From NCBI RefSeq assembly GCF_039535475.1, contig NZ_BAAAXG010000011.1, forward strand, positions 62,001 through 126,000: 64,000 bases of DNA, written 5' to 3'. Position 1 is the first letter of the stretch. Every line of letters begins with the position of its first letter. Positions 25,648-33,376 of the stretch are shown here, piece by piece. The notes under the pieces were generated by a model. The model had not been told where the DNA came from. It searched no databases and saw only the letters and a list, made by a program, of their open reading frames with translations. The translations under genes were made by a program, and so were the position numbers. This stretch comes from Streptomyces showdoensis (lineage in GTDB: Bacteria > Actinomycetota > Actinomycetes > Streptomycetales > Streptomycetaceae).

Positions 25648-26499
25648 TCAGCGCGTCCAGTGCGCCGGGCGCTCGAAGCCCTCGGGCAGACGGGTGGCGG
25701 TGTCGCCGCGGGCCGCGTTCAGCTGCGGCTGGGTGAGGAAGAGCGCGCCGGTCAGGTCCGCCCCCGACAGGTCGGCGCCCCGCAGGTCGGCGCCGATGAG
25801 GTCCGCCAGCGACAGGTCCGCCCCCGACAGGTCGGCGGCGATGAGCAGCGCCCCGCGCAGGTCCGCGCCGCGCAGCTTCGCCCCGCGCAGCCGGGCGCCG
25901 ATCAGGTCGGCGCCGCGACGGCTCTTCGGCTTGCCGCCGACGGCAGCCCGCACCAGGGAGCTGCTCCGCAGGAGGAGCGGGTTCACCTCGGCCCGCACCG
26001 GGGCCACGTCCAGGCGCTCCAGCTCGGCGGGGGTGCCCTCGGTGAGCGCGGTCACCCGGGCGAGCGCCCGGTCGAGCTCGGCGTGGAGCCCGCGGGTCGC
26101 GGCCAGGGCGCGTGCCTCGGTCAGGTAGCGCAGCAGCTCGTGCAGCTGGCGCATCACCGGGAAGACCTCGTACATCTGCCGTGCGGTGTCCGGGGCCTCG
26201 CGCCAGGAGACGCCGCCGAAGGTCACCTGGGAGACCCGCTGCCCCGCGCCGAAGCAGTCGTACACCGTGCAGCCGGGGAAGCCGCTGTCGCGCAGCCGGG
26301 TGTGGATGCCGCAGCGGAAGTCCTCCTGGAGGTTGCGGCACGGGTCGCCCGAGGACTTGTTCACAGCGAAGTCGGCCGACTTGGCGAAGGGCAGGGCCAC
26401 ACAGCACAGCCCGAAGCAGTTCGCGCAGTCGCCGCGCAGCTCGGCCTGACGGGTCTGGGACACGGTGAAACGGCTTCCTTCGCTGGTGGGGGCGGACAT
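25648..26499 (-). CDS. Pentapeptide-repeat protein with N-terminal Cys-rich domain
   Basis: 283-residue cytosolic protein. The N-terminus has a cysteine cluster (C25xxC28xxxC32C33, then C54, C63, C77, C82) like metal-binding CxxCx(n)CC proteins. The middle is helical. Residues about 200-260 are an uninterrupted run of A(D/R)LxG pentapeptides ([20 protein letters not shown] and on), about twelve units, enough for three turns of a right-handed beta helix. Such helices in MfpA/Qnr mimic DNA, but the Cys-rich fusion is a separate actinobacterial family of unknown role. It ends 15 bp from a convergent GNAT. ATG 26499 is chosen over upstream in-frame starts because those add an Arg-rich, non-conserved leader. 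Confidence 0.85.
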   Translation of the reverse strand: MSAPTSEGSRFTVSQTRQAELRGDCANCFGLCCVALPFAKSADFAVNKSSGDPCRNLQEDFRCGIHTRLRDSGFPGCTVYDCFGAGQRVSQVTFGGVSWREAPDTARQMYEVFPVMRQLHELLRYLTEARALAATRGLHAELDRALARVTALTEGTPAELERLDVAPVRAEVNPLLLRSSSLVRAAVGGKPKSRRGADLIGARLRGAKLRGADLRGALLIAADLSGADLSLADLIGADLRGADLSGADLTGALFLTQPQLNAARGDTATRLPEGFERPAHWTR

Positions 26500-26566
26500 C
26501 CCACCGTATCGCGCTGTCGGCGAACCCGGCTGCCGCGCCCGGACCCGCGTGGTCATGATCGGCGGC

Positions 26567-26926
26567 ATGGCCCGGCACACCCGCACGTTCACGACGTACG
26601 ACGGAACCGAACTCGCCTACCGGACGCACGGCGAGGGCGCCCCCCTGGTCGTCCTGCCCGGCGGGCCCATGCGCGACGCGGTCCACCTCGGCCCGGCGCC
26701 TTCACCCCCGAGGCCACCCGGAGGCCCTGCGCGCGGTGACCGCCCCGGTCCTCGTCCTCGCCGGCGGGCACGACGACCCGGGCGCCTTCCTCCGCCCGGT
26801 CGCGGCCTTCCTCGAATGGCGGAGCGGGTCCCGGACGCCCGGCTGGTCACGATCGGGGCCGGGCACCTGGTGCACCAGGCCCGGCCCCGCGAGTTCCTCG
26901 CCGTCCTGAGGGAGTTCGGCGTCTGA
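26567..26926 (+). pseudogene. Decayed alpha/beta-hydrolase gene
   Basis: An N-terminal piece ([20 protein letters not shown] plus LPGGP) is the start of an alpha/beta hydrolase with its oxyanion GGP. It breaks off near 26690. A different frame then gives HPEALRAVTAPVLVLAGGHD, the strand before the catalytic Asp. The first frame resumes at 26816 with the C-terminal part MAERVPDARLVTIGAGHLVH, containing the usual catalytic His. The middle of the fold, including the nucleophile elbow GxSxG, is missing. About 120 residues remain of 260-280. An internal deletion plus a frameshift makes function unlikely. Confidence 0.7.
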
Positions 26927-26936
26927 CCGCCCGGCG

Positions 26937-27002
26937 TCAGGCGCCGCCCTCCGTGTCCGCGGACACGGCTCAGGCGCCGGCCTCCGCGTCCGCGGACACC
27001 GC
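26937..27002. repeat. 33-bp tandem duplication at the 3' end of the acyl-CoA synthetase gene
   Basis: 26937-26969 and 26970-27002 match at 30 of 33 positions. The copy inside the gene encodes its last ten residues and stop; the second copy lies just beyond and still reads as AVSADTEGGA plus a stop. Confidence 0.75.
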
Positions 27003-28601
27003 CACGGACCGTGCCCAGCGGTAGTCCGCCTTGCCGCTGGGCGAGCGCTGGATCCGGTCGGCGAGCACCAGCTGGCGCGGCACCTTGTAGCCGGCCAGGC
27101 GGGTGCGGCAGTGGGCCTGGACTGCCGCCAGGTCCAGCGGGTCCGCCCCGGCGCGCAGCTGGACCACGGCGGCCACGTGGTTGCCCCACCGGGCGTCGGG
27201 CACTCCGGCGACCAGCGCGTCGTACACGTCCGGATGGGACTTGAGCGCCTGCTCGACCTCCTCCGGGTACACCTTCTCGCCGCCGGTGTTGATGCACTGC
27301 GACCCGCGGCCGAGGACGGTGACGATGCCCTCCTCGTCGACGGTGGCCATGTCGCCGAGGAGCACCCAGCGCTCCTCGCCCCTCCGGAAGAAGGTCTCGG
27401 CGGTCTTGGCGGGGTCGTTGTAATAGCCGAGCGGCACGTGGCCGCGCTGGGCGAGCCGGCCGATCTCGCCGACGCCGACCAGCTCGTGGGTGGCCGGGTC
27501 GACCACCTGGGTGCGCTCGTTGACGTGCAGCCGGAAGCCCTTCTCGGGGCCCGAGTCGTCGGTGGCCCGGCCATTGGAACCGGACTCCGAGGAGCCGAAG
27601 TTGTTGAGCAGCAGCACGTTCGGCGCGAGCGCCTGGAACTGGGCGCGGACCGTGTCGGACATGATGGCGCCCGAGGAGGAGAGGCTGAACAGCGCCGACA
27701 GGTCGGTGCCCTTGAGCGGTCCGTTGAGGGCGTCGATCAGCGGGCGCAGCATGGCGTCGCCGACCAGGGAGACGCTGGAGACCTTCTCCTTCTCGATGGT
27801 CCGCAGCACCTCCTCGGGCACGTACTTGCGGTGCACCACCACCCGCTGCCCGTAGTTGAAGGCGACGAACGAGGTGAGCGTCGAGGTGCCGTGCATCAGC
27901 GGGGGAGTCGGGAAGAAGGTGATCCCGGCGCCGCCCGCGGCGACCCGCTCGGCCAGTTCCTCGGGGCGCTTGACGGGCTCCCCCGAGGGGTCGCCGCCGA
28001 AGAGCCCCGCGAAGAACAGGTCCTCCTGGCGCCACATCACGCCCTTGGGCATGCCGGTGGTGCCGCCGGTGTAGATGATGAACAGGTCGTCGGCCGAGCG
28101 CGGTCCGAAGCCGCGCTCCGGCGAGGCGGCCGCCTCCGCCTCCGCGAACTCCACGCAGTCGAGCGCCGGCGCGCCCTCGGGCGGGGTCCCCACCCGCACG
28201 AGGTGCCGCAGCTTCTCCGTCTGCGGCTGCGCGGCCGCCACCCGCTCGGTGAACTCCGCGTCGAAGACGAGCGCGGCCAGGTCGGCGTCCCGGTAGAGGT
28301 AGACCAGCTCCTCCTCCACGTACCGGTAGTTGACGTTCACCGGCACGATCCGGGCCTTGAGGCAGGCGAGCACGGTCTGCAGGTACTCGATGCCGTTGTA
28401 CAGGTGGATGCCGAGCTGTTCGCCGGGGCGCAGTCCCGCGTCGATCAGGTGGTGGGCGATGCGGTTGGCCGCGGCGTCGAGCCCGGCGTAGGTCAGCCGG
28501 CGCTCGGCACCGGTGCCGGGGTGGTCGACGTAGACCAGCGCCTCGCGGTCCGGGACCACGTCGACGACCGATTCGAACAGGTCGGCAAGGTTGTACTCCA
28601 C
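26970..28601 (-). CDS. Acyl-CoA synthetase (FadD-like AMP-binding)
   Basis: 543-residue adenylate-forming enzyme. Motifs: IIYTGGTTGMPKGVMW (P-loop), NNFGSSESGSNG (A5), LGDMATVDEEGIVTVLGRGS (A7-A8), INTGGEKVYPEEVE, and SGKADYRWAR carrying the catalytic lysine. The overall form recalls actinobacterial FadD enzymes that activate steroid or branched acids. The GTG start at 28601 has GGAGGA 3 nt further upstream. It is divergent from the crotonase/DUF35/thiolase-like operon, with two operator-like sites in between, so the two units probably form one degradation module (inference). Confidence 0.92.
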   Translation of the reverse strand: MEYNLADLFESVVDVVPDREALVYVDHPGTGAERRLTYAGLDAAANRIAHHLIDAGLRPGEQLGIHLYNGIEYLQTVLACLKARIVPVNVNYRYVEEELVYLYRDADLAALVFDAEFTERVAAAQPQTEKLRHLVRVGTPPEGAPALDCVEFAEAEAAASPERGFGPRSADDLFIIYTGGTTGMPKGVMWRQEDLFFAGLFGGDPSGEPVKRPEELAERVAAGGAGITFFPTPPLMHGTSTLTSFVAFNYGQRVVVHRKYVPEEVLRTIEKEKVSSVSLVGDAMLRPLIDALNGPLKGTDLSALFSLSSSGAIMSDTVRAQFQALAPNVLLLNNFGSSESGSNGRATDDSGPEKGFRLHVNERTQVVDPATHELVGVGEIGRLAQRGHVPLGYYNDPAKTAETFFRRGEERWVLLGDMATVDEEGIVTVLGRGSQCINTGGEKVYPEEVEQALKSHPDVYDALVAGVPDARWGNHVAAVVQLRAGADPLDLAAVQAHCRTRLAGYKVPRQLVLADRIQRSPSGKADYRWARSVAVSADAEAGA

Positions 28602-28626
28602 CGTTCCTCCTGATCCTGGCCCGGAC

Positions 28627-28651
28627 TGACCCGTCGGTCACTGGTCGGTCA
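28627..28651. promoter_or_regulatory. GTCGGTCA direct repeats upstream of the acyl-CoA synthetase
   Basis: Two copies of GTCGGTCA are 11 bp apart, within a stretch whose ends TGACC/GGTCA are also inverted. One helical turn of spacing fits a dimeric repressor site just upstream of the minus-strand GTG. Confidence 0.4.
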
Positions 28652-28696
28652 TCAGAGCACCGAAGGGCGGAGGGGGGAAGGGGTCGCGCAGAAGAA

Positions 28697-28713
28697 TCTG
28701 ACTGAGTGTCAGA
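28697..28713. promoter_or_regulatory. 17-bp inverted repeat, candidate TetR-type operator
   Basis: TCTGACTGAGTGTCAGA has perfect TCTGAC/GTCAGA arms around 5 nt. It is flanked by AA and AAAA, exactly as is the site at 10562. It lies in the divergent promoter region in front of the crotonase operon. Confidence 0.6.
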
Positions 28714-28776
28714 AAACTATTGAACTGGACCCGTCACTCCTGCAACCTGTTCCAGAACTGGAGACGGGAGACGCCC

Positions 28777-29580
28777 ATGGGCGGCAGCACCGAGCACCTC
28801 ACCGTGCGGCGCGAAGGCGCCACGCTCGTACTCACCCTCAATCGGCCCGAGGCCAGGAACGCGCTCTCGCTGCCGATGCTGGTCGGCCTCTACGACGGCT
28901 GGCTGGAGGCCGACGCCGACGACACGATCCGCTCCGTCGTCCTCACCGGGGCCGGCGGCAGCTTCTGCGCCGGCATGGACCTCAAGGCGCTGGCCGGCAA
29001 GGGCATGGCGGGCGAGGCCTACCGGGACCGCATGACCGCGGACCCCGACCTGCACTGGAAGGCGATGCTGCGCCACCATCGCCCCCGCAAACCCGTGATC
29101 GCCGCCGTCGAGGGACCCTGCGTCGCGGGCGGCACCGAGATCCTGCAGGGCACCGACATCCGGGTCGCCGGCGCCTCCGCGACCTTCGGCCTCTTCGAGG
29201 TCCGCCGCGGCCTCTTCCCGATCGGCGGCTCCACCGTCCGGCTGCCCCGCCAGATCCCGCGCACCCACGCCCTGGAGATGCTCCTCACCGGCCGCCCCTA
29301 CACGGCCGACGAGGCCCAGCGGATCGGCCTGGTGGGCCGCGTCGTCCCCGACGGCACGGCCCTCGACGCGGCCCTGGAGACCGCCGAGCGGATCAACGCC
29401 TGCGGGCCGCTGGCCGTCGAGGCGGTCAAGGCCTCCGTCTACGAGACCGCGGAGATGACCGAGGAGGAGGGCCTCGCGGCCGAACTGAAGCGCGGCTGGC
29501 CGATCTTCGCCACCGCGGACGCCAAGGAGGGGGCGAAGGCCTTCGCGGAGAAGCGCGCACCGGTGTACCGGCGGGAGTGA
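28777..29580 (+). CDS. Enoyl-CoA hydratase/crotonase-family protein
   Basis: 267-residue crotonase. Oxyanion-hole segments are GGSFCAGMDLKAL and AAVEGPCVAGGTEILQGTDI; EVRRGLFPIGG covers the region of the catalytic acid. Likely hydrates a 2-enoyl-CoA, although crotonases also isomerise and hydrolyse. ATG 28777 with GGGAG (28766-28770) gives a normal N-terminus; an upstream TTG at 28720 would add 19 unlikely residues. It is the first gene of a four-gene operon with the DUF35 and thiolase-like genes. Confidence 0.92.
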   Translation: MGGSTEHLTVRREGATLVLTLNRPEARNALSLPMLVGLYDGWLEADADDTIRSVVLTGAGGSFCAGMDLKALAGKGMAGEAYRDRMTADPDLHWKAMLRHHRPRKPVIAAVEGPCVAGGTEILQGTDIRVAGASATFGLFEVRRGLFPIGGSTVRLPRQIPRTHALEMLLTGRPYTADEAQRIGLVGRVVPDGTALDAALETAERINACGPLAVEAVKASVYETAEMTEEEGLAAELKRGWPIFATADAKEGAKAFAEKRAPVYRRE

Positions 29581-29636
29581 CGCCGCAGCACGGTCCCGCA
29601 GCCACCCCGCGCCCCCACCCACCAAGGAGCCGCCCC

Positions 29637-30594
29637 ATGACATCCGCCCCCGAGACGCTCTCGGCCCCCCCTGGTCGTCGAGTTCCCCTTCACCCGCTCC
29701 CTCGGACCCGTCCAGTCCGCCTTCCTCACCGGGCTGCGCGAGCGCACCCTGCTCGGCGTGCGCACCGAGGCGGGCCGGGTCCTCGTCCCGCCCGTCGAGT
29801 ACGACCCCGAGACCGCCGCCGAACTGAGCGAACTCGTCGAACTCCCCACCACCGGCACCGTCACCACCTGGGCCTGGAACCCCGAGCCCCGCCCCGGACA
29901 GCCCCTCGCGACCCCCTTCGCCTGGGTGCTCGTCCGGCCCGACGGCGCCGACACGGCCCTCCTGCACGCCCTCGACGCGCCCGGCCCGGACGCCGTGCGC
30001 ACCGGCATGCGGGTCCGGATCCGCTGGGCCGCCGAACGCGGCGGCGCGATCACCGACATCGCCTGCTTCGAACCGTACGAGGCCACGGACGCCCCCGAAG
30101 CCGCCGCGCCCCACGACGGCGGCTTCGCCGACCCCGTCACCGGCATCGTCGCCCACGCCCGCCTGGACTACACCTACAGCCCCGGCCGCGCCCAGACCCG
30201 CTACCTCCAGGGGCTCTCCGAACGCCGCACCGTCGGCGAACGCTGCCCCTCCTGCGCCAAGGTGTACGTCCCGCCCCGCGGCGCCTGCCCCACCTGCGGC
30301 GTCGCCACCACCGACCGGGTCGAGGTCGGCCCGCGCGGCACGGTCACCACGTACTGCATCGTCAACATCAAGGCGAAGAACCTCGACATCGAGGTCCCCT
30401 ACGTCTACGCCCACATCGCGCTCGACGGCGCCGGGCTCGCCCTGCACGGCCGGATCGGCGGCATCCCCTACGACCAGGTCCGGATGGGCCTGCGGGTCGA
30501 ACCCGTGTGGAGCGAGGGCGGCCGCTACCCCGACCACTACCGCCCCACCGGGGAGCCGGACGCCGACTACGACACGTACAAGGAGCTGCTGTGA
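29637..30594 (+). CDS. DUF35 OB-fold/zinc-ribbon protein, frameshifted in this sequence
   Basis: Partner protein of thiolase-like enzymes (ChsH2-type DUF35). The C-terminal half has a rubredoxin-like zinc ribbon, RCPSCAKVYVPPRGACPTCG, then an OB fold beginning VGPRGTVTTYCIVNI. The N-terminal half is an extra, Cys-free OB-like or degenerate hot-dog region. From ATG 29637 the frame is lost at a run of seven C (29665-29671): removing one C gives APLVVEFPFTRSLGPVQSAF and one open frame of 318 residues. As written, the longest intact ORF begins at GTG 29758. The next gene starts inside its stop (GTGA). It may be a real frameshift or a homopolymer read error; the 3' part shows no further decay. Confidence 0.75.
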
Positions 30595-31643
30595 GCCGAG
30601 AAGTGGCGATCGTCGCCTTCGCCCAGACCGACCACACCCGGCGCACCGACGAACTCTCCGAGGTCGAGATGGTGATGCCGGTCCTCCACGAGGTGCTGCG
30701 GCAGACCGGACTGAAGACCTCCGACATCGGCTTCACCTGCTCCGGCTCCTCCGACTACCTCGCCGGCCGCGCCTTCTCCTTCACCATGGCCCTGGACGGC
30801 GTCGGCGCCTGGCCCCCGATCTCCGAGTCGCACGTCGAGATGGACGGCGCCTGGGCCCTGTACGAGGCCTGGGTGAAGCTGCTCACCGGCGAGGCCGACA
30901 CGGCACTCGTCTACTCCTACGGCAAGTCCTCGCCCGGCTCCGTCCGCGACGTCCTGACCCGCCAGCTCGACCCCTACTACGTGGCGCCCCTGTGGCCCGA
31001 CTCCGTCGCCCTCGCCGCGCTCCAGGCACGCGCCCTGATCGACGCGGGCGACACCGACGAGCCGGCGCTCGCCCGGATCGCCGCCCGCAGCCGCCAGGAC
31101 GCCGCCGCCAACCCGCACGCCCAGCTGCCCGGCGCCCGCCCCCAGGGCGAGCACGTCGTCGCACCGCTGCGCACCGGCGACTGCCCGCCCATCGGCGACG
31201 GCGCCGCCGCCGTGATCCTCGCCGCCGGCGACCGGGCCCGCGAACTCTGTGCCCGGCCCGCCTGGATCACCGGCATGGACCACCGCATCGAGGCCCACTC
31301 CCTCGGGGTGCGCGACCTCACGGACTCGCCCTCCACCCGGCTCGCCGCCGAACGCGCGGGAGCCTTCGAGCGGCCCGTCGACACCGCCGAGCTCCACGCG
31401 CCCTTCACCTCCCAGGAGGTCGTCCTGCGCAAGGCCCTCGGCCTCGGCGACGACGTCCGGGTCAACCCCTCCGGCGGGGCGCTCGCCGCCAACCCGGTGA
31501 TGGCCGCGGGGCTCATCCGGATCGGCGAGGCCGCCGCCCGCATCCACCGCGGCACCTCCGACCGCGCCCTGGCCCACGCCACCTCCGGGCCCTGCCTCCA
31601 GCAGAACCTGGTCGCCGTCCTGGAAGGGGACTCGCATGAGTAA
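30591..31643 (+). CDS. Thiolase-like protein (SCP-x/Ltp2 type) lacking the nucleophilic Cys
   Basis: 350-residue thiolase-fold protein. Thiolase landmarks are recognisable (SGSSDYLAGR, GDGAAAVILA, VNPSGGALAANPVMAAG). The loop that normally holds the active-site Cys reads SHVEMDGAWALYEA, with no Cys. Condensing or thiolytic activity of the usual kind is therefore not expected. Ltp2-type enzymes with DUF35 partners instead catalyse retro-aldol cleavage of steroid side-chain CoA esters, a plausible role here (inference). The GTG start follows AAGGAG (30580-30585) and overlaps the DUF35 stop; the 3' end overlaps the next thiolase-like gene by 8 bp. Confidence 0.85.
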   Translation: MSREVAIVAFAQTDHTRRTDELSEVEMVMPVLHEVLRQTGLKTSDIGFTCSGSSDYLAGRAFSFTMALDGVGAWPPISESHVEMDGAWALYEAWVKLLTGEADTALVYSYGKSSPGSVRDVLTRQLDPYYVAPLWPDSVALAALQARALIDAGDTDEPALARIAARSRQDAAANPHAQLPGARPQGEHVVAPLRTGDCPPIGDGAAAVILAAGDRARELCARPAWITGMDHRIEAHSLGVRDLTDSPSTRLAAERAGAFERPVDTAELHAPFTSQEVVLRKALGLGDDVRVNPSGGALAANPVMAAGLIRIGEAAARIHRGTSDRALAHATSGPCLQQNLVAVLEGDSHE

Positions 31644-32802
31644 AGAGCCCGTCGCGATCGTCGGCATCGGCCAGACCAAGCACGTCGCCGCCCGCCAGGA
31701 CGTCTCCATGGCCGGACTGGTCCGCGAGGCGGCCCTGCGCGCCCTGGAGGACGCCGAGCTGACCTGGGCCGACATCGACGCGGTCGTCATCGGCAAGGCC
31801 CCGGACTTCTTCGAGGGCGTGATGATGCCGGAGCTGTACCTCGCCGACGCCCTCGGCGCCGTCGGCAAGCCGATGATCCGCGTGCACACCGCGGGTTCGG
31901 TAGGAGGCTCCACCGCGCTCGTCGCCGCCAACCTGGTGGCCGCCCGCGTCCACGGCACCGTCCTGACCCTGGCCTTCGAGAAGCAGTCCGAGTCGAACGC
32001 CATGTGGGGCCTCTCCCTCCCCGTCCCCTTCCAGCAGCCGCTGCTCGCCGGGGCGGGCGGCTTCTTCGCCCCGCACGTGCGCGCCTACATGCGCCGCACC
32101 GGCGCCCCCGACGCGATCGGCTCCCTCGTCGCGTACAAGGACCGCCGCAACGCGCTCAAGAACCCGTACGCGCACCTCCACGAGCACGACATCACCCTGG
32201 AGAAGGTCCAGGCGTCCCCCATGCTGTGGGACCCGATCCGCTACTCGGAGACCTGCCCCTCCTCCGACGGCGCCTGCGCCATGGTCCTCACCGACCGGGC
32301 GGGCGCGGCCCGTTCGCCCCGCCCGCCGGCCTGGATGCACGGCGGCGCCATGCGCAGCGAGCCGACCCTCTTCGCGGGCAAGGACTTCGTCTCCCCGCAG
32401 GCCGGCCGGGACTGCGCGGCCGACGTCTACCGGCAGGCGGGCGTCACCGACCCGCGCCGCCAGATCGACGCGGTCGAGATGTACGTCCCCTTCTCCTGGT
32501 ACGAGCCGATGTGGCTGGAGAACCTGGGCTTCGCCGAAGAGGGCGAGGGCTGGAAGCTCACCGAGGCCGGCGTCACCGAACTGGACGGCGACCTCCCGGT
32601 GAACCCGTCCGGCGGAGTCCTCTCCACCAACCCCATCGGCGCGTCCGGCATGATCCGCTTCGCCGAGGCCGCCCTCCAGGTCCGCGGCCAGGCCGGAGAA
32701 CACCAGGTCGACGGGGCGCGCACGGCCATGGGACACGCGTACGGAGGAGGCGCCCAGTTCTTCGCGATGTGGCTGGTGGGCTCGGAGCCGCCCACGACCT
32801 GA
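31636..32802 (+). CDS. Second thiolase-like protein of the operon
   Basis: 388-residue thiolase-superfamily protein: VAIVGIGQTKH at the N-terminus, SSDGACAMVLTD in the middle, NPSGGVLSTNPIGASGMIRF and GHAYGGGAQFFAMWL at the C-terminus. The nucleophile loop is VHTAGSVGGSTALVAA, with Gly where Cys is expected. A C-terminal GH motif is retained. Together with the upstream paralogue and DUF35 it probably forms a hetero-oligomeric aldolase or lyase acting on a CoA ester. ATG 31636 overlaps the previous gene and has GGAAGGGG upstream. This is the last gene of the operon. Confidence 0.87.
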   Translation: MSKEPVAIVGIGQTKHVAARQDVSMAGLVREAALRALEDAELTWADIDAVVIGKAPDFFEGVMMPELYLADALGAVGKPMIRVHTAGSVGGSTALVAANLVAARVHGTVLTLAFEKQSESNAMWGLSLPVPFQQPLLAGAGGFFAPHVRAYMRRTGAPDAIGSLVAYKDRRNALKNPYAHLHEHDITLEKVQASPMLWDPIRYSETCPSSDGACAMVLTDRAGAARSPRPPAWMHGGAMRSEPTLFAGKDFVSPQAGRDCAADVYRQAGVTDPRRQIDAVEMYVPFSWYEPMWLENLGFAEEGEGWKLTEAGVTELDGDLPVNPSGGVLSTNPIGASGMIRFAEAALQVRGQAGEHQVDGARTAMGHAYGGGAQFFAMWLVGSEPPTT

Positions 32803-32834
32803 GCGCCCGGCGCGAGGCACTCCGCTCCCCGCCC

Positions 32835-32847
32835 TAGGCTGGTGATC
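32835..32847 (+). promoter_or_regulatory. Leaderless promoter, -10 TAGGCT
   Basis: TAGGCT at 32835-32840 is followed by 7 nt and the ATG at 32848, the same arrangement as at 1643. No Shine-Dalgarno sequence is present. Confidence 0.5.
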
Positions 32848-33258
32848 ATGAGTGCAGAGCGCGACCTGACCCGGCTCGTCGCCGGGATGCGACCGGAGCT
32901 CCACCCCGGCCGCTACGTCTTCACCACCGTCGACGGCCCCGTCCCCGAGGGCATCTCCCCGGTCGCGACCGTCGCCGAACGGGAGGGGCTGACGATGGTC
33001 GTACGCCAGGAGGACGCCGACGCGGCCTCGCTGGCGTACGACTACGTGGCGGGCTGGATCACCCTGCGCGTCCACTCGGCGCTGGACGCGGTCGGCCTGA
33101 CGGCGGCGGTGGCGCGCGAGCTGGCCGGGGCCGGTCTGAGCTGCAACGTGGTGGCGGGCTTCCACCACGATCACCTGTTCGTGGAACACGCCCGGGCGGA
33201 ACAGGCATTGGCCACCCTGAACGCCCTGTCGGCGCGGGCGTCCGGCGCGTTCACATGA
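32848..33258 (+). CDS. ACT-domain-like small protein
   Basis: 136-residue cytosolic protein. Residues 55-130 give the beta-alpha-beta pattern of an ACT domain (WITLRVHSALDAVGLTAAVA, then GLSCNVVAGFHHDHLFV). The N-terminal half (LHPGRYVFTTVDG) is typical of the two-ACT family found as stand-alone proteins in many bacteria, usually thought to bind amino acids. ATG 32848 fits the leaderless promoter; the in-frame GTG at 32842 is less likely. It is monocistronic. Confidence 0.85.
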   Translation: MSAERDLTRLVAGMRPELHPGRYVFTTVDGPVPEGISPVATVAEREGLTMVVRQEDADAASLAYDYVAGWITLRVHSALDAVGLTAAVARELAGAGLSCNVVAGFHHDHLFVEHARAEQALATLNALSARASGAFT

Positions 33259-33376
33259 TCCGCACAATCTTTTTCCCCGAGGGTGCATCCGGGCGTACGC
33301 TGGGGCTTTCGCGGGGCCACAGCCCAGGCCGCATCCCTCGTGCGCCGGGTATGCGCCCCCGGCGTGGGGGTGGACG

